A stretch of DNA of 64,000 bases from Lycocorax pyrrhopterus obiensis (GCA_014706295.1 JACSVZ010000012.1:13386227-13450226), one strand, 5' to 3'. Counted from the first letter of the stretch, positions 53,101 to 63,800 are shown. Numbers and translations: made by a program. The notes: a model not told the origin generated them from the letters alone.

Positions 53101-53805
53101 AATATTCCTGCTGCCCCGTTGCTGTCCTGCCAGACACACTGGTAACTTTTTTTACTGTGCTTTGTTGGTTTTTAGCGTACTGGGTATTCACAGGAGCATG
53201 GGGCAGGCAGAAAAAGCAGATTCCCAGGAAGCCTTGCCCATTCCCGTGTGAGGAGCTGAGTTGCAGGGATCAAGCAGCCCTGAACTGGCTGCACAGCTGT
53301 CACTGCCTTTGGCCCAGAGCCCTGCACAGGGAAGATGCTCCTGGTGCTTCTGGGGAAACGGCTTGGGAGGCAGGGACTGACCCTGCCTGAGCAGCTGCTC
53401 CCTGAACCAAACAGCTGTGCCACTGTCAACACTGCTCCACGTCCCCTGCTACCACCCCTGAGCTTCTCAGCAACTTGCTAAAGAAAAATCAATCAAAAGT
53501 TCCTCAGGAATATGTTTAAATGTCCAGTTCAAGTGAGAATGCAGGTTAGCAGCCTCTGTGGCTGTGGGTTCTCTGGGCAGCAGTGGCAGGAAGGATGAGA
53601 GGAACGCTTTGGGGGGAAAAGGACAAGCAGATTACCTCATCAGCCTGAGGGTGTTTGAGTGAATGCATCTGTTTTCCAGAAAGAATCCGAGCCCCCCACC
53701 CGGCTGATCCTGCGTGGCAGTGAAGAAGCTGAGCACTGTGACCTGATGGTGGTTGTGATGCCCTCAGAAGAAGTTCTCCAGCTGTGGATTCAAAAAACAC
53801 TTTAG
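41142..53805 (+). CDS. IL20RB: Interleukin-20 receptor subunit beta, full seven-exon coding span
   Basis: Joined exons are 41142-41199, 45787-45913, 46626-46816, 49660-49784, 52548-52698, 52996-53141 and 53680-53805, giving 924 nt and 307 residues (the human protein is about 311). The product is a class II cytokine receptor chain of the plasma membrane. In mammals it pairs with IL20RA or IL22RA1 to bind IL-19, IL-20 and IL-24 and signals through JAK/STAT3. Visible in the translation: a short hydrophobic signal peptide (residues 1-20), a first FNIII-like module (about 26-125, with STNMKHFLTWSPV at 35-47 and the C79/C87 pair), a second (about 127-217, with C192/C213), a membrane helix at about 222-245, and the conserved juxtamembrane QYSCCPVAVLPDTL (253-266) expected to bind JAK. 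The tail ends in a PSEEVLQLWIQ-like motif. N88-I-T and N203-R-S are sequons. No frameshift or premature stop was seen. Identity follows from family motifs; the bird ligand set is not inferred. Confidence 0.95.
41200..45786 (+). other. IL20RB: IL20RB intron 1
   Basis: 4587 bases, phase 1, the largest intron. No embedded gene or recognisable full repeat was seen. A GAT/GTG-type short repeat lies near 43045-43080. Confidence 0.8.
45787..45913 (+). CDS. IL20RB: IL20RB coding exon 2 (first half of ectodomain module 1)
   Basis: The acceptor ends in a T-rich tract followed by TTTTAG and the donor is GG|GTAACT; phase 1 in, phase 2 out. It codes residues 20-62, including ALLPAPQ (23-29), the STNMKHFLTWSPV segment (35-47) and VRYSVEFQG (54-62). 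These are the most recognisable IL20RB residues in the window and mark the N-terminal beta strands of the first FNIII-like module. Confidence 0.95.
46626..46816 (+). CDS. IL20RB: IL20RB coding exon 3 (second half of ectodomain module 1)
   Basis: The acceptor is CTTCTCCCCAG and the donor A|GTGCGT; phase 2 in, phase 1 out. It codes residues 63-125, starting EYEREYANGSWIP. It carries the C79/C87 pair expected to form a small disulfide loop, the sequon N88-I-T, the DISATVAYKLRVRA strand (92-105) and W114 near the end of the module. Its small size and phases fit class II cytokine receptor gene structure. Confidence 0.95.
47822..47940 (+). pseudogene. Relic or alternative copy of IL20RB exon 4 inside intron 3
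   Basis: Bases 47868-47895 match real exon 4 at 49691-49718 with two differences over 28 bases, and weaker similarity continues to about 47926. Both copies read ADGYHLLVE in the same frame. The segment is preceded by a polypyrimidine acceptor (CCCTTTTCCAG ending at 47821) that would join exon 3 in the correct phase 1. After the shared peptide the frame reads WSGRDRGRTFLRLT and stops at 47938-47940; the conserved FxFxxxYW residues of module 2 and a clear donor are missing. The part before the match is made of a 12-bp repeat. It is best read as a decayed exon duplication; use as an alternative terminal exon, giving a truncated soluble receptor, is possible but unproven. Confidence 0.6.
47829..47870 (+). 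repeat. 12-bp minisatellite at the exon-4-like relic
   Basis: About three and a half imperfect copies of GAGGCACAGATA, keeping an open frame that reads as repeats of I/T-E-A-Q. It directly abuts the exon-4-like segment and may have replaced its 5' half. Confidence 0.75.
49660..49784 (+). CDS. IL20RB: IL20RB coding exon 4 (start of ectodomain module 2)
   Basis: The acceptor is TGTTGGCAG and the donor AGG|GTGAGT; phase 1 in, phase 0 out. It codes residues 126-167, with ADGYHLLVELADMGP (137-151) and FQFRLLYWKKG (153-163), matching the IL20RB pattern DGxHLxxEL...GPxFxFxxxYW. Part of this exon has a diverged relative inside intron 3, at 47868-47926. Confidence 0.95.
50200..51190 (-). mobile_element. 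Ancient CR1-type LINE relic, antisense in IL20RB intron 4
   Basis: The + strand shows, in order, patches typical of the reverse complement of amniote CR1 3' regions: a CTTCCTGCAATGA-like tail block near 50230, an AAGCTCCTGTTTCTGATG block near 50591, AGATCCTCCTGCTGCTCTTCACAG near 50698, a GAAATCCAAGTAAATTAGATC block near 50915, and an ACTGGCCTGT...ATAATTGCTGG block near 51081 that corresponds to the reverse transcriptase end of ORF2. The copy is full of stops and indels, so it is old and inactive. Boundaries are approximate. Confidence 0.6.
52260..52440 (+). mobile_element. Possible LTR 3' part in IL20RB intron 4
   Basis: A TATA-like CTTATAAATC at about 52313 is followed about 80 bases later by a CAATAAAATC polyadenylation-type signal, with a G-run between. 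This spacing is typical of an LTR R region. The ends and target-site duplication were not found, so this may only be an AT-rich stretch. Confidence 0.25.
52548..52698 (+). CDS. IL20RB: IL20RB coding exon 5 (end of ectodomain module 2)
   Basis: The acceptor is CTGGGGCAG and the donor C|GTAAGA; phase 0 in, phase 1 out. It codes residues 168-217: the HLDTMEAGAEYCVKAQT strand (181-197), sequon N203-R-S, and FSPTQCVRAQ (208-217). C192 and C213 are the conserved membrane-proximal disulfide of class II cytokine receptors. Confidence 0.95.
52996..53141 (+). CDS. IL20RB: IL20RB coding exon 6 (transmembrane helix and juxtamembrane box)
   Basis: The acceptor is CATCTCCAG and the donor CTG|GTAACT; phase 1 in, phase 0 out. 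It codes residues 218-266: an uncharged helix of about 24 residues (222-245), then TWKISKTFQYSCCPVAVLPD. The two cysteines and the PVxVLPDTL segment are strongly IL20RB-like and form the proximal JAK-associated part of the tail. Confidence 0.95.
53680..53805 (+). CDS. IL20RB: IL20RB coding exon 7 (cytoplasmic tail and stop)
   Basis: The acceptor is CTGTTTTCCAG; the frame enters in phase 0 and ends at TAG 53803-53805. It codes residues 267-307. The middle is poorly conserved, but VVVMPSEEVLQLWIQ (290-304) resembles the mammalian C-terminal motif. The short tail without obvious STAT-docking tyrosines fits IL20RB, where the partner alpha chain recruits STAT3. Confidence 0.9.
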   Translation, partial: KESEPPTRLILRGSEEAEHCDLMVVVMPSEEVLQLWIQKTL

Positions 53806-54878
53806 AGCACCCCAGAAAACAAATAGCGCCTTTGTAGCATCTTCATCCATCTACATCAAAAGCCAGTAAAGGTGACAGCTGCCATTTCCTGTCCTTCCCC
53901 TTCACATCCCCAGGAGCAGACCTGAGGTGACCCACGCTCCCTTTCTCAGCCACATCGGTGCTCCCAAGGCAGAGATCATCCTTCAGCCACCAGGATGTCA
54001 CCAGAGCAACACATGGAGAGCCCAGTCCCTTAGTTCCAAATCCTTTCAGCCTCAGTGTTTTTACCTCTGAGCTTCTTATGTGGCTAAACCATCTGGAATG
54101 ACCAGGGGGGAAAATGCAGACCCTGAAGTGAGGTGGAGTTCTCTGAAAAGTGTGTTGGCAGTGAGGGGAGGTGGCATCCTAACCTGTGCATGTGGCAGGT
54201 CACAATGCTGCTGCCACCAAACCTTGCAGTCAACACCGTGAGGGACGCCTGGCTGTCACCAGTGCTTTGGAAGGAGCGGCGTGGGAACCAGCCAGATTTC
54301 CAAAGTGGTTGGAGGGAGCACTGGGAACCTCCTGGGGAGCAGAGCTTTGCAACACCAGCAGCATCACTGACAATGAATAGCTCCAATATCACCTAGTCAG
54401 GGAGTCAAAAACGCAAAAGCTGATTAGACACCAAGGAAAAACCAGGACTGTCAGGGAGAAGAAAATCAGGGGTGAATTATTTAAATGAGGGAGGATTGGA
54501 GTGGGGAAAGATTGGGAAAAGACAGAGAAAGGTAGGCTACAGAAACAGTAAACGAAATGGGAAAAGAGAAAAAAAGGTGTGTGAATCGTGGTCAGGATGG
54601 TCCAGGGTGCCTGTTGGCCATCCCTGTGGTTCAACACCACGCCTGAAGCAGGACAGTGGTTATTTCATACAAGGCAGATATGTTGCTGTGGTCAGGAGGG
54701 CCAAGAGAGAGGGCAAATGCAGCAAACAGAGGAATATCAGGCTGTGGGGATCAAGCATCACAGCATTACTGTTTAGTGACCATCCCAGGCCTGACAGCAC
54801 CGTGATCCTCCAGGTATCCGTCCTCTTAAGGAAGGAAATTGCAAAAGACAAGAGAAATTCCTTCTAAATACAAATAAA
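53806..54878 (+). promoter_or_regulatory. IL20RB: IL20RB 3' untranslated region with polyadenylation signal
   Basis: No further coding sequence follows the stop. The first convincing AATAAA after it is at 54873-54878, followed within 20 bases by a GT-rich run, as expected for cleavage and polyadenylation. This would give a 3' UTR of about 1.1 kb. An alternative site is possible; no transcript evidence is available. Confidence 0.5.
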
Positions 54879-55924
54879 TTACAGGTGTTGTGTATAATGC
54901 AATTATGGCTGTCACATTGGAAAAAAGTAATTGATCACCTGTTAAGCAGAGACTTGCATCAGCAGGGCATGAAAAGACATTGATCTGAGAAGCTTTTTTT
55001 TTTTTTTCAAAATCTCTCAGTGGTTTTAATGAAATACAAGATATCTCAAAGAATGTACCTTTTCCAGTTTCATTCTTGCAACCTTGTGTGAGGCCATCGG
55101 GTGGCAACAAAGCACCGTGGAAAAGCAGAAGTGACTCAGGAGTCTGTACCTGTGTCCTGTCGAGGCAATGCGCTCCCTGGGTCCTGGCCAGCACCTCATT
55201 TTCGTGTTGCAGCCCACTTGCCTGGTTTATTCCTGTCTCGTTAGCTTCTGTCTGGACAATACTGGAGAGCAGTGCTTTGGTGTTGAATTGTGAGATTGAT
55301 ATGGTCGAATATTGAGCAAATTACAGGGTGAGAAAATCTGTGCAGGTCTGGGCATTGAAGAATCAGCGTTCATTATCAGTTTGTTGATAATTAATTGGAA
55401 AATGCCTGGTTACAAGCACCCATGAGATGCTGGACCCAGAGATGATTGGGAAGCAAAGAGGAAAAGGGCATTTTCATGGGCTGATAGGACAAGTGCCCAG
55501 CAGGTCTCACCCTCCCTAAACCAAGCTGGAGCAGCAATGGGAGGCAACCAGTGGGTGATTCTGGCAGCAGGCAGTGAACTGCCGTGTGTTTGGGGAGGAC
55601 AGGCAGCCCAGAACTTCAGTTCCTTGCAGGGTCAGGGGCTCTTTGTCAAACATCCCTTCACACAGCTCTGCCCGGTGCTTGAATTTTCCAGAGCAGCTCC
55701 ACATATCACAGAGGCCTTGGTAGTGAGGCTGGTTGAGGGAGCTCCTGTGCCCAACACTTATCCTTATTTTACACCCCACTGATTCGGAGGAGTTCAGTGT
55801 CTTCATTTCTAGACACCCCACAGGGCTGTCCCCATGCAGGAAATTATCCTCTTGCTTGTCCATTCCATAGGCCCAAGAAGCCTCAGCAACTCCTCCTATC
55901 TCTTCCCCCTGACACTGCTGCATT
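54879..55924. other. IL20RB downstream flank
   Basis: No gene recognised. It contains a T-run near 54994 and short frames without motifs. Confidence 0.55.
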
Positions 55925-56066
55925 ATCAGAATCACAGAATCAGAATATTCTGAGCTGGAAGGGACCCAAAAGGACCAACAAGTCCAACTCTGAAGTGGAT
56001 GGCCCGTTTGGGGATCAAACCCACAATCCTGGCATTAGTAGCACCATCCTCTAACCAGCTATGGCA
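55925..56066 (-). mobile_element. tRNA-Ile-derived SINE with CR1-like tail (TguSINE1 type)
   Basis: Read on the minus strand it starts with a tRNA head: TAGCTGGTTAGAGGATGGTGC resembles an A box and GGTTTGATCCCC a B box of RNA polymerase III promoters, in the arrangement of tRNA-Ile. The body then carries the GAGTTGGACTTGTTGGTCC and GGGTCCCTTCCAGCTCAGAA blocks of CR1 3' ends, finishing in ATTCTGATTCTGTGATTCTG, the short-repeat tail used for CR1-driven retrotransposition. This composite is known from songbirds and is the best taxonomic clue in the window. It is near full length with moderate divergence. Target-site duplications were not obvious. Confidence 0.85.
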
Positions 56067-58789
56067 GTACCAGCAATTGTTCAGGGATGTATATCGAAGA
56101 GAAGGGAAATAAAAGGCCATTGAATATGAAAGGCTTTAAAAAATTATTTTAATGCTCACTTTCCAGCTGCACATTAAGCATAAAGCATATGTTTCTTTCT
56201 CACTTGCAATAACAGATTTTATGTCCTTCCTCATTGCCAATAAAGCAGTTAAACTGTTGTAGAAAACTGCACAGACAACATTAAACAAAAGAAACACCCA
56301 AGAAAAAATCCTTACAACGAGGACATGGGAGGGAATTGTGTAAGTACCACTGCCACCTTAGCAGACTGTTCTCAATTTACATCAGGATACTCCAGTTTAT
56401 GGCAGCTTGAAGCCAAATTTGAGATGGTGATTGAAAATCCATGTAAACCCTCTTATTTTGAAGTATGTGCTGCATTTTGCTAAGCCTGAAAATCATGGCA
56501 GAGAACAAGAGCAATTCCCCTGTCTGCCGTGTGCACAGGAGCAGGGTGGCATTGGCGTAGGCAGCTGCCATCAGTGACTCCTTAATCCATTTCTCTGCTA
56601 TCCAAGAGATAATTTTGGCGGGGCAGCCACTGCCTTTGATATCTGGTTTTGCTCCCACCACCACGACACCACCTTGAAGGCCCAGAGCAGTCTCCACAGT
56701 GAAGGATCCGTGCGGATGAGCTTTGCTCTGTTCCTTTCCCTTCGTGAGGTACTAAGTGGCTTCATGTCTTTCAAAATAAACTTTTCTGCTTTTCTCAGAA
56801 AATGTTGCATGGAAATAAAGCACAGACCTGAACTGCCTTTTGAGTGAGTTTTGGTTTTGTGCCACGTCACCTGTGGGATGTGACTCCAAAACCCCAACTT
56901 CTTCATGAAGACTTTGTAAGAACAGAAGAAATAGTAATTAGTCCAGTTTTCAAAGAACAAGTTATGAAGACCAGCATAAAAACTGTTGACCAGCATAAAA
57001 ACCTTACCTGAACATTTGAGCAGAGTTACATATTGCTGCATTGACATGAAAGCAAGGAATTCAATTATCTGTTCCATGACACTAACAGGTTGGAATATAC
57101 GTTAATTTTTCCTCTGAAGTCTATTTCATCAGAAGTATATTCCTTTTTGCAATTTTTATACAGTCCAGCATTTCCATCTCCAATCAAACTGAGATCTTTA
57201 GCTTGATAAATTGCCCTTTTAAGTGTCTCCTGCATCATTATTTCATGTTTTGTCTCTTCTTTTACAAAATCTAGAGGTAACCAAAAGCACTACTCTGACT
57301 GCAAATAAGTTGAGTTTCTTGTGAAGGTGGTACTCTGTCCTGCAAATGAACTGCTGCAAAAATAATAAACATCCAAAGCAGAGACAGATAATTCTTGTTT
57401 AAAGAATTTGCCTACACATGATTCTGTCGCTATTACAGTACAAAACTGCAGAAACAGAAAATTACTCAGTTCATGTCTCTTGTGGTGTTTCTCAATAAAT
57501 GGAACTATAAAAAAAAATCAGAAATTACTAAATCAAGATATAAAAGCAATTAAAAGATGGCAAGGTTAAGTGAAATTGCCCAAGTAAATACAGCACATGG
57601 AGCCCTAATTCGGTTTCCTGCAGCGCACGGGCTATAATTTAGCTGTTACTACAGAAATGGCCCCATCTGAGGATTTTAATGTCCATGATTTGCTTGGGAT
57701 CAACTCAGACTTTCGTTGAGCGCCAAGGACAAGCTGTCCCAGTGCAGACAGTGGTGCTACCACAGACACCCTGCTCACCCCACAGCCCCAGCCCCCAGTG
57801 AGGGGTGGCAGCAGCTTCCACTTGATTCACGTATCTTCAGTGCTGGAATAAAGCAGAGACATGAGGACACTGCCAGCCTGAGCTCTGCTGATATGCCTGC
57901 ATTTAACGGTGTTAAGGGCTGACTTGAGGAGGGTCTGGGCACAGATCAATATCTGATTTTTAAAAATTTTTTTGTATTATTCTTTTTTTGATCAGACATC
58001 TGAGTCAAGAGCGTGAGGCCTATTTAAAGGCAGAGCAGAGGTTTAAGTCAATACATTCCACCTGCCAAACAATTCACATTTGGCAGAACTGTTTTACTGA
58101 GTGCTCTGTATCTGTGTCAAATCCTGCAGTCTCTGTTAAGGGTGTTGTGTTAACACACACAAATAGCAGGGGTCTGTGAAACCTGAATGATTTGGGCACT
58201 GCCAGCAGAGCACATGGTGGAGGAAAGGAAGGTCTCTTCAAAGATGCACACAACCTTAGAGGTCGAGTGGAGAGGTAGAGAGTTCCCTACCTGAGACCTT
58301 GCAGGATACCGAGAATAGAAAGGACATTTCCCCATCCAAAACCCAGTCAAGGAAGGGGCTGGAAAGAGGAAATATTCATGACCAGCTGTGAAGCTGGAAA
58401 TAAAACCCCAGCTCCCAGGCTGAGCAGTCAGTATGGTACTGCTGAACGTTTTCCTCCTGTAGCTTCGTTCCCATTTAAGTTCCCCGAAGATTCATGACAT
58501 CTTTCCTTTGAAGAATTGCTCTCTCATTTTGCCCCTTTGTTGAGGCCACAGAGTTCACGCAGACCCATGACAGTGGTCTTTGATACCAGCCAGCTGCAGC
58601 TCTATACTTTTTATCATGCTGTGGTCTCCAAACCAGCCTTGCACTGCGCCATCCCTCTCTGCTCTCTGCTGCGCTTTCATTCTGCTGAGTGTCCTGCTCG
58701 TCCTCCAGGCTGCTCATATATCTCCTCCCTCCTGCTGCTCTCCAGACAGGCTGATGGCTAACATTTTCCCTCTTTCTGCCAAGTCCTGG
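56067..58789. other. Gene-free stretch
   Basis: Two overlapping minus-strand open frames (57077-56598 and 56697-56377) are longer than average, but no protein family was recognised and they overlap in different frames. Confidence 0.5.
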
Positions 58790-59455
58790 CCTTGACTCCC
58801 TCTTCTGCCATCTGCTACAACTTCATTGTGAAATTTGACATTGCTCCCAACACTCTGCTGGGTTTGGTGCTGCCTCAAAAGTCCCGCAGTTCGGAGGATG
58901 TCTCTCCCCACGACACTGTGTGTCATTTTGGGACAGTCTTACCCAGGCTCTCTCAGGCAGTTTGGCATTTTCCTAGTCACTTTTGCATACTCATTCACTT
59001 CTCCGCCAGTGCCCTGTGAAGCGCTGTCCCCAGCCAGGCAGGAGCTTTCCGTGCACCAGCCTGTCATCCGCCTGTTGACCTTTTCTCTTTCCCTTGGAAC
59101 AGTTATGCAATTACCTGGCTTTGCTCTGGAGACACATCTTTGCCACCATGTTTTGCTTTTAGTATCGATCTCTCGGTGTTCAGTTTGGTTGCTTTGTCTT
59201 CTGCTCTGCTCCTGGGGGAGAGCTTTCTGCTCAAATTGAAGTTTGGTACTGAAATGTTTCAAACCTGCTGGCTGCATGGAGAAATTTGCTGTGTTCTGTG
59301 ACTTCTCTCTCACTGTAGACCAAATGCAGTGTCCTGTTACATTCAGCCTCCAGAGCCAACCTGACCATCCTGTCTTCCTGTGGCAACCAAACCTTGCCCT
59401 CACCTTCAACATCAATACCCTGATGAGATCATGGGCACATCCCAAGGGCTCTTGA
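58790..59455 (+). pseudogene. Possible decayed MHC-class-I-like (RAET1/ULBP-like) alpha1-alpha2 remnant
   Basis: One frame (58793-59019) reads TPSSAICYNFIVKFD, resembling the xxxSLCYNFTI start of NKG2D-ligand alpha1 domains, and then HDTVCHFGTVLPRLSQAV before a stop. A second frame after a CTCTCACTGTAG acceptor-like site (to the stop at 59453-59455) reads DQMQC, then FLWQPNLALTFNINTLMRSW and AHPKG, which resembles the C-x(n)-FxF...FD/NxN...W...HPG layout of alpha2 domains. The expected helices are not recognisable between them, and there is no alpha3, membrane helix or GPI signal. A leader-like hydrophobic stretch lies at about 58645-58715. The resemblance is weak and by eye only; chance is a serious alternative. 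Confidence 0.2.
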
Positions 59456-60736
59456 TCCCCTGGCTTGCAATACCCCCCCAGTGGCACAATGTGCACTCAT
59501 TTTCTGCAGGTCTGCATGGCCCCATCAAAAAGCCAGCCCTGCACATAAGCAGCCTCTCCTACTCTGCTCTGGTAAAGTTTATTTTCGCAAGTGCATTTTG
59601 CACAGGGTCCAATTTCTGCAGAGAACATACAGAAACGTGAACCTCCAGGTACAGAGCTTGCTCATACAAATCTCCCTGATCACTCCTTTGTGAACTAAAA
59701 TCCCACTGCAAATCATAATCTACCACTTAAAATGCCTGGACATATGGATGAATCCTAATTATGGGGAAAAAATACATGGACATACAAATAAGCAGCATTA
59801 TTTTTCATATAAATGACACCAAATGCACATGTTTACTCCTTTGCCAGGCAGAAACTGAAAACTACAGACTTTTAAATGTTCTAACTTCTGTCTCTAAAAA
59901 TACATTGATAAGAGAAGAGGGAAAATGTCTCAAAAAACACAACAAGGAAGTAGTATAAATTAATTCATCTGTAGTTAGTGGATGAGGCACTTCCAAAAGC
60001 ACAGTGGGATATGACAATATATAACTTTATATGAATACAGAAATCAGATGCCTGGGTTACAAAAGAGCATATTTGGGTAATGAACCCTTTGACATTTCTC
60101 AGCACTGCTCTGTTTGTTGTGGCCACTTTTGCTCTGGGGCTGCTTTGATGCCAGGCCAGGGTGTCCAGGAATATGGAAAGACTCACAAGCTGCCATTAAG
60201 GCTTTGATGTGCAAGAATGCTTCTTTAATTGCAGCAATAAAGAATGAAGTGGGTTCTGCTTTTTGAGTGCTTCTTAAGTGGGCCTGTAGCTTCTTGTAAC
60301 AATTTAGACATATCAAAGTTAGCCTTAACAAAGAGTACTAAATAGTAATTAAACTTTCATCTTCATCCAATCCAACTGTCAATCGTGAGGAAATAATTCT
60401 TGTGACTCTAAGACAGAAAAATTTCTAATTCAGGATCAAAAGTAGGATAGCATTGCACTTCATTCACTCCCACCATAGGTGGGCACACGTAAATAGCTTG
60501 TTGGGAATTGCCTCGGGAATATCTTGCTTGCTCAGCCCTGACCTTTTGGACTGCCTCTTCAGGCAACTTAGCCAGTCAGCTCTCCCAGACACGAATCAAG
60601 ACATGACTCAGACCTGTCACTTCTTTTCATCTCCCTTCCTCTCCACCAGCTGCTGGAAGAATTAAATGCAGATAGCAGATAAGCACAAATCTGCTGGCAT
60701 CCCAGCCGCACCCAGTTTTTACACAAAGAGCAGCGC

Positions 60737-60844
60737 TGGATGATTCATCTGACACCGTTTGGGACGGCCAGGGGCTGCAGGGACCCTGCTTGGATGATTA
60801 GTTTGGTGCTGTTTGGGACAGCCAGGGGCTGCAGGGACCCTGCT
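60737..60844 (+). repeat. 54-bp tandem duplication
   Basis: Two copies (60737-60790 and 60791-60844), with the last 30 or so bases nearly identical (TTTGGGACRGCCAGGGGCTG onward). The unit is a multiple of three, which keeps open frames on both strands, but there is no sign of a gene. Confidence 0.95.
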
Positions 60845-63800
60845 TGTGGCAGGTGGGTGCCTGTAGTCTCTGAGTGGCAGAGCCCCGCTGTCCCAGCCGG
60901 GATGAGCAATGCTGACAACTGATCACAACATCCAGAGCAGCTCCTCTGGAGAGGGCACTCAGGGATGTCTTGTCTACTGCCCGGTGACACTGGACCAAGG
61001 AAATTTTCATGGGAGAAGCAACAGTTTATTTTATCACTCTCATTTCTGTCAAGATTACTAAAGGTCTTTGCTACAGTACTGTCAGAAACCATTTTTTGCC
61101 TGGTTGGTTTAGGAACAGGGAGAATTTCCTGAGCAATCTTCTTGTCCTTGCCTAAATGCCCATAAGCATAGTAGATGAAAGACACACTCCAAGTCACAAG
61201 TTAAACTGAAGACCAAGATTTCCTGGGGTATCAATATTTAGGCCACCTTCACATGGTCTGCCCCTTTGCTGAGGGCTTAATTTCCGTAAGAAAATCAGGA
61301 TTGTCCCTCGGCAGCATCTCTTAGGAGAACAGGACTATAAAGCCCAGCCTGTGCACTCAGAGTGCCAAGCATCACTGCTGAGCACAGACTGCTTTGGGTC
61401 AGAGCTCCGAGAAAAAGATAAAAACCGGGGTGAAAACAGCAAAAGGGAGCCTGAGTCCGGAGTGGAGAGAACACAAACTACTCACAGGTGGGTAACACAA
61501 TCCGGGGGAAATATGGAGAGTATTTCCATCCCAGCCCTCTTCTCCAAATATAAAAATAAAAGCTGTTAAGCGACAGAGGTAAGGAGAAACTTCCCATTTT
61601 GCTGGACAGAGCGGAGACAGGGGAGGTGTATTGGGGGCACACCAATAATTCACATTTACCGTGGTAAGAGAGCAAGAGAAAGATGAGCTATGCAGAGTTC
61701 TCTGTCAAGGGAGGAAAATTCCAACTAGAAAAGGATATTTTGAGCCATTTGAACAAACAAATGAATTGAGCAAGTGAATTCTGTGGCTCTGTGGTGCTGA
61801 GGAAAAGCAAAGAGGAGCTGCCAGGAGGGGTCCAGTCCAAAGTGGCAGGAGGAGCTGGGAAGTCCAGTCCAGTGACAGCTGAAAAGGACAAAATAAACAC
61901 ATGAGGAAGCCCGGGAGGACAGAACTGTAAGAAATGAGAATTTAAATAAAAGCTATAGTGGGTTTAAAATGTTGATTTAAATCCAGCATATAACCCCACG
62001 CTTTGATGCTGCTGGTTCCAAATAAACGCCCAGACTGAGCTCACCATGTCCCCATCAGCACCAGAGGACCAAAAAGTAGGACTTCCTCTCATTTTAGTGA
62101 ATGGTGCCTCTGTTTTCCACTAGTGAAAAACAGAGCCTGATTGAAAGATTCCTTTTGCAAAAGCTATCATTATTTTAAATCCTCCAGGCCAAATTCTTTC
62201 TGTACACGAGTAAATACCGAGTAATAACAATTTGCACTGATCCTATAAGAAATACTAAAGGAAAAGGGGTTATCTATAACCTGTGAAGGTAGTTTTTCTC
62301 ACAACATGGGAGAAAAGTTATTGCTGCAAAAAGGTTTTTAAAGATTCTTGTAGCCACAACCTGCAAACTACTTCTCTCTAGCATTCAAACCCTTCTACTT
62401 TATCATTAAAGATAATACCACGTAAATACTACTAAATCCAGGCATCTGAACCGCCTTCTGCAACATATGTATGATCTTTCCGTTTTTATACACAACAAAT
62501 CTGATAAACAGAGATTATATAAAGAGAAGTTGTTGGAGTATTACAGCATGAGCATAGCACAGAACAGTTTCCTTCTTTTCAAGTAATCCCAACTTATGCA
62601 GCCAGAGGAGTCTAACAATGAAAAAAAAAATGGATTTCCTTTGGGAAAAAGAAAATTACTCATATTTAAAAATTCTCTGACTGAGCACACTTTACTTTGT
62701 GCTCAGTATTTTTAAATGTTTAAGATTCTAAAAGCTCTGTAGCACAAAAGAAACCAAACTTCTGCTTTATTTTGCCTTTTCTCTTTTTAATTTACTGCCG
62801 CCATGTTTGTTCTCAACAGCTCTGCCAGTCTGAAAAACAAGAACGAAGAAGATAAGGAGGAACAGAAATAGAAATATCTGCTAGGATTAGGAGTAAAAAC
62901 AAAATGTAAGAAGTATTTAGGACAAAATTACCCCAGATAACAAAAGTCTTGGATGCCCACTGCTCAGGGAGATAGGCACACAGAGAAGCAAAGTGTGCAG
63001 GCGTTGGTGCTGCAGGCCAGAAAACACAATCCACAAGGCAATAGGTAGAGAAAATTTGTGAGAAAAGAGCTGTAAAGACCTGTATTCACACTTGGAGAAG
63101 TGCGATGATTCAGATGCTGGCAGCCACTTGAAAGACAGTCCTGAAGAACAGCACCAGCTTTCTTGTGAAGGCTTTCTGTCAAAGTTTCAAGAGCTTTGTT
63201 TATTCCTCTTAGCAAGTGGATAACCCTGAGAAACACAGGAAGGCCACAAACACATTACTGAGTAAATGTCCTGCAACATAAAAACAACTGAAGTAACAAT
63301 CCTGTGGTCCTCTGAATAGCTATCACCTCTATTTCTTGCACGCAATTAAAACCAAGAAAGCATGCTGATTATCTGCCTGCAAGATGTAATGCTGAAAGGG
63401 CTGGAACAGGGAGAAGTGCTGTGCAATTTCAACAAGACGAGGAGAGGCACCCTGCTAGTGCAGACCACAGGGGAAAACCTGGCACTGAGGAGGGGGCACT
63501 CAGCAGGCACAGGCAGGGGTAGGCAAGGCGAAGGCTCTTGGGTAGGGAAGGGTCTGCGGTACAAAGTTATTTCACCAAACTTGCAGAGCTGCCATCAAAG
63601 TTGTTCTCACAGAGCCCTGTGAGTTTTCTCACAGAAGTTTTTTTAATTAACTTTTCAGTTTATTTATAACAAAAAATGACCAAAGCCAAGTGAGTGTAGA
63701 AATAGTGGAAAATCTCATCAACAGTTGGGCTCAGACATTCAGGACAGGCACCAAAAAGAGCCATAACGAGTCCTGTGGATACCTATGAGGGGGCATCAGG

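Noticed and set aside
56377..57077. Two overlapping minus-strand frames of 106 and 159 codons
   Set aside because: They overlap in different frames and contain no motif I can name. A donor-like CAGGTAAGG near 57008 was noted but has no convincing partner exon.
58939..59496. 185-codon minus-strand open frame
   Set aside because: Antisense to the region with class-I-like resemblance; the translation shows no domain pattern.
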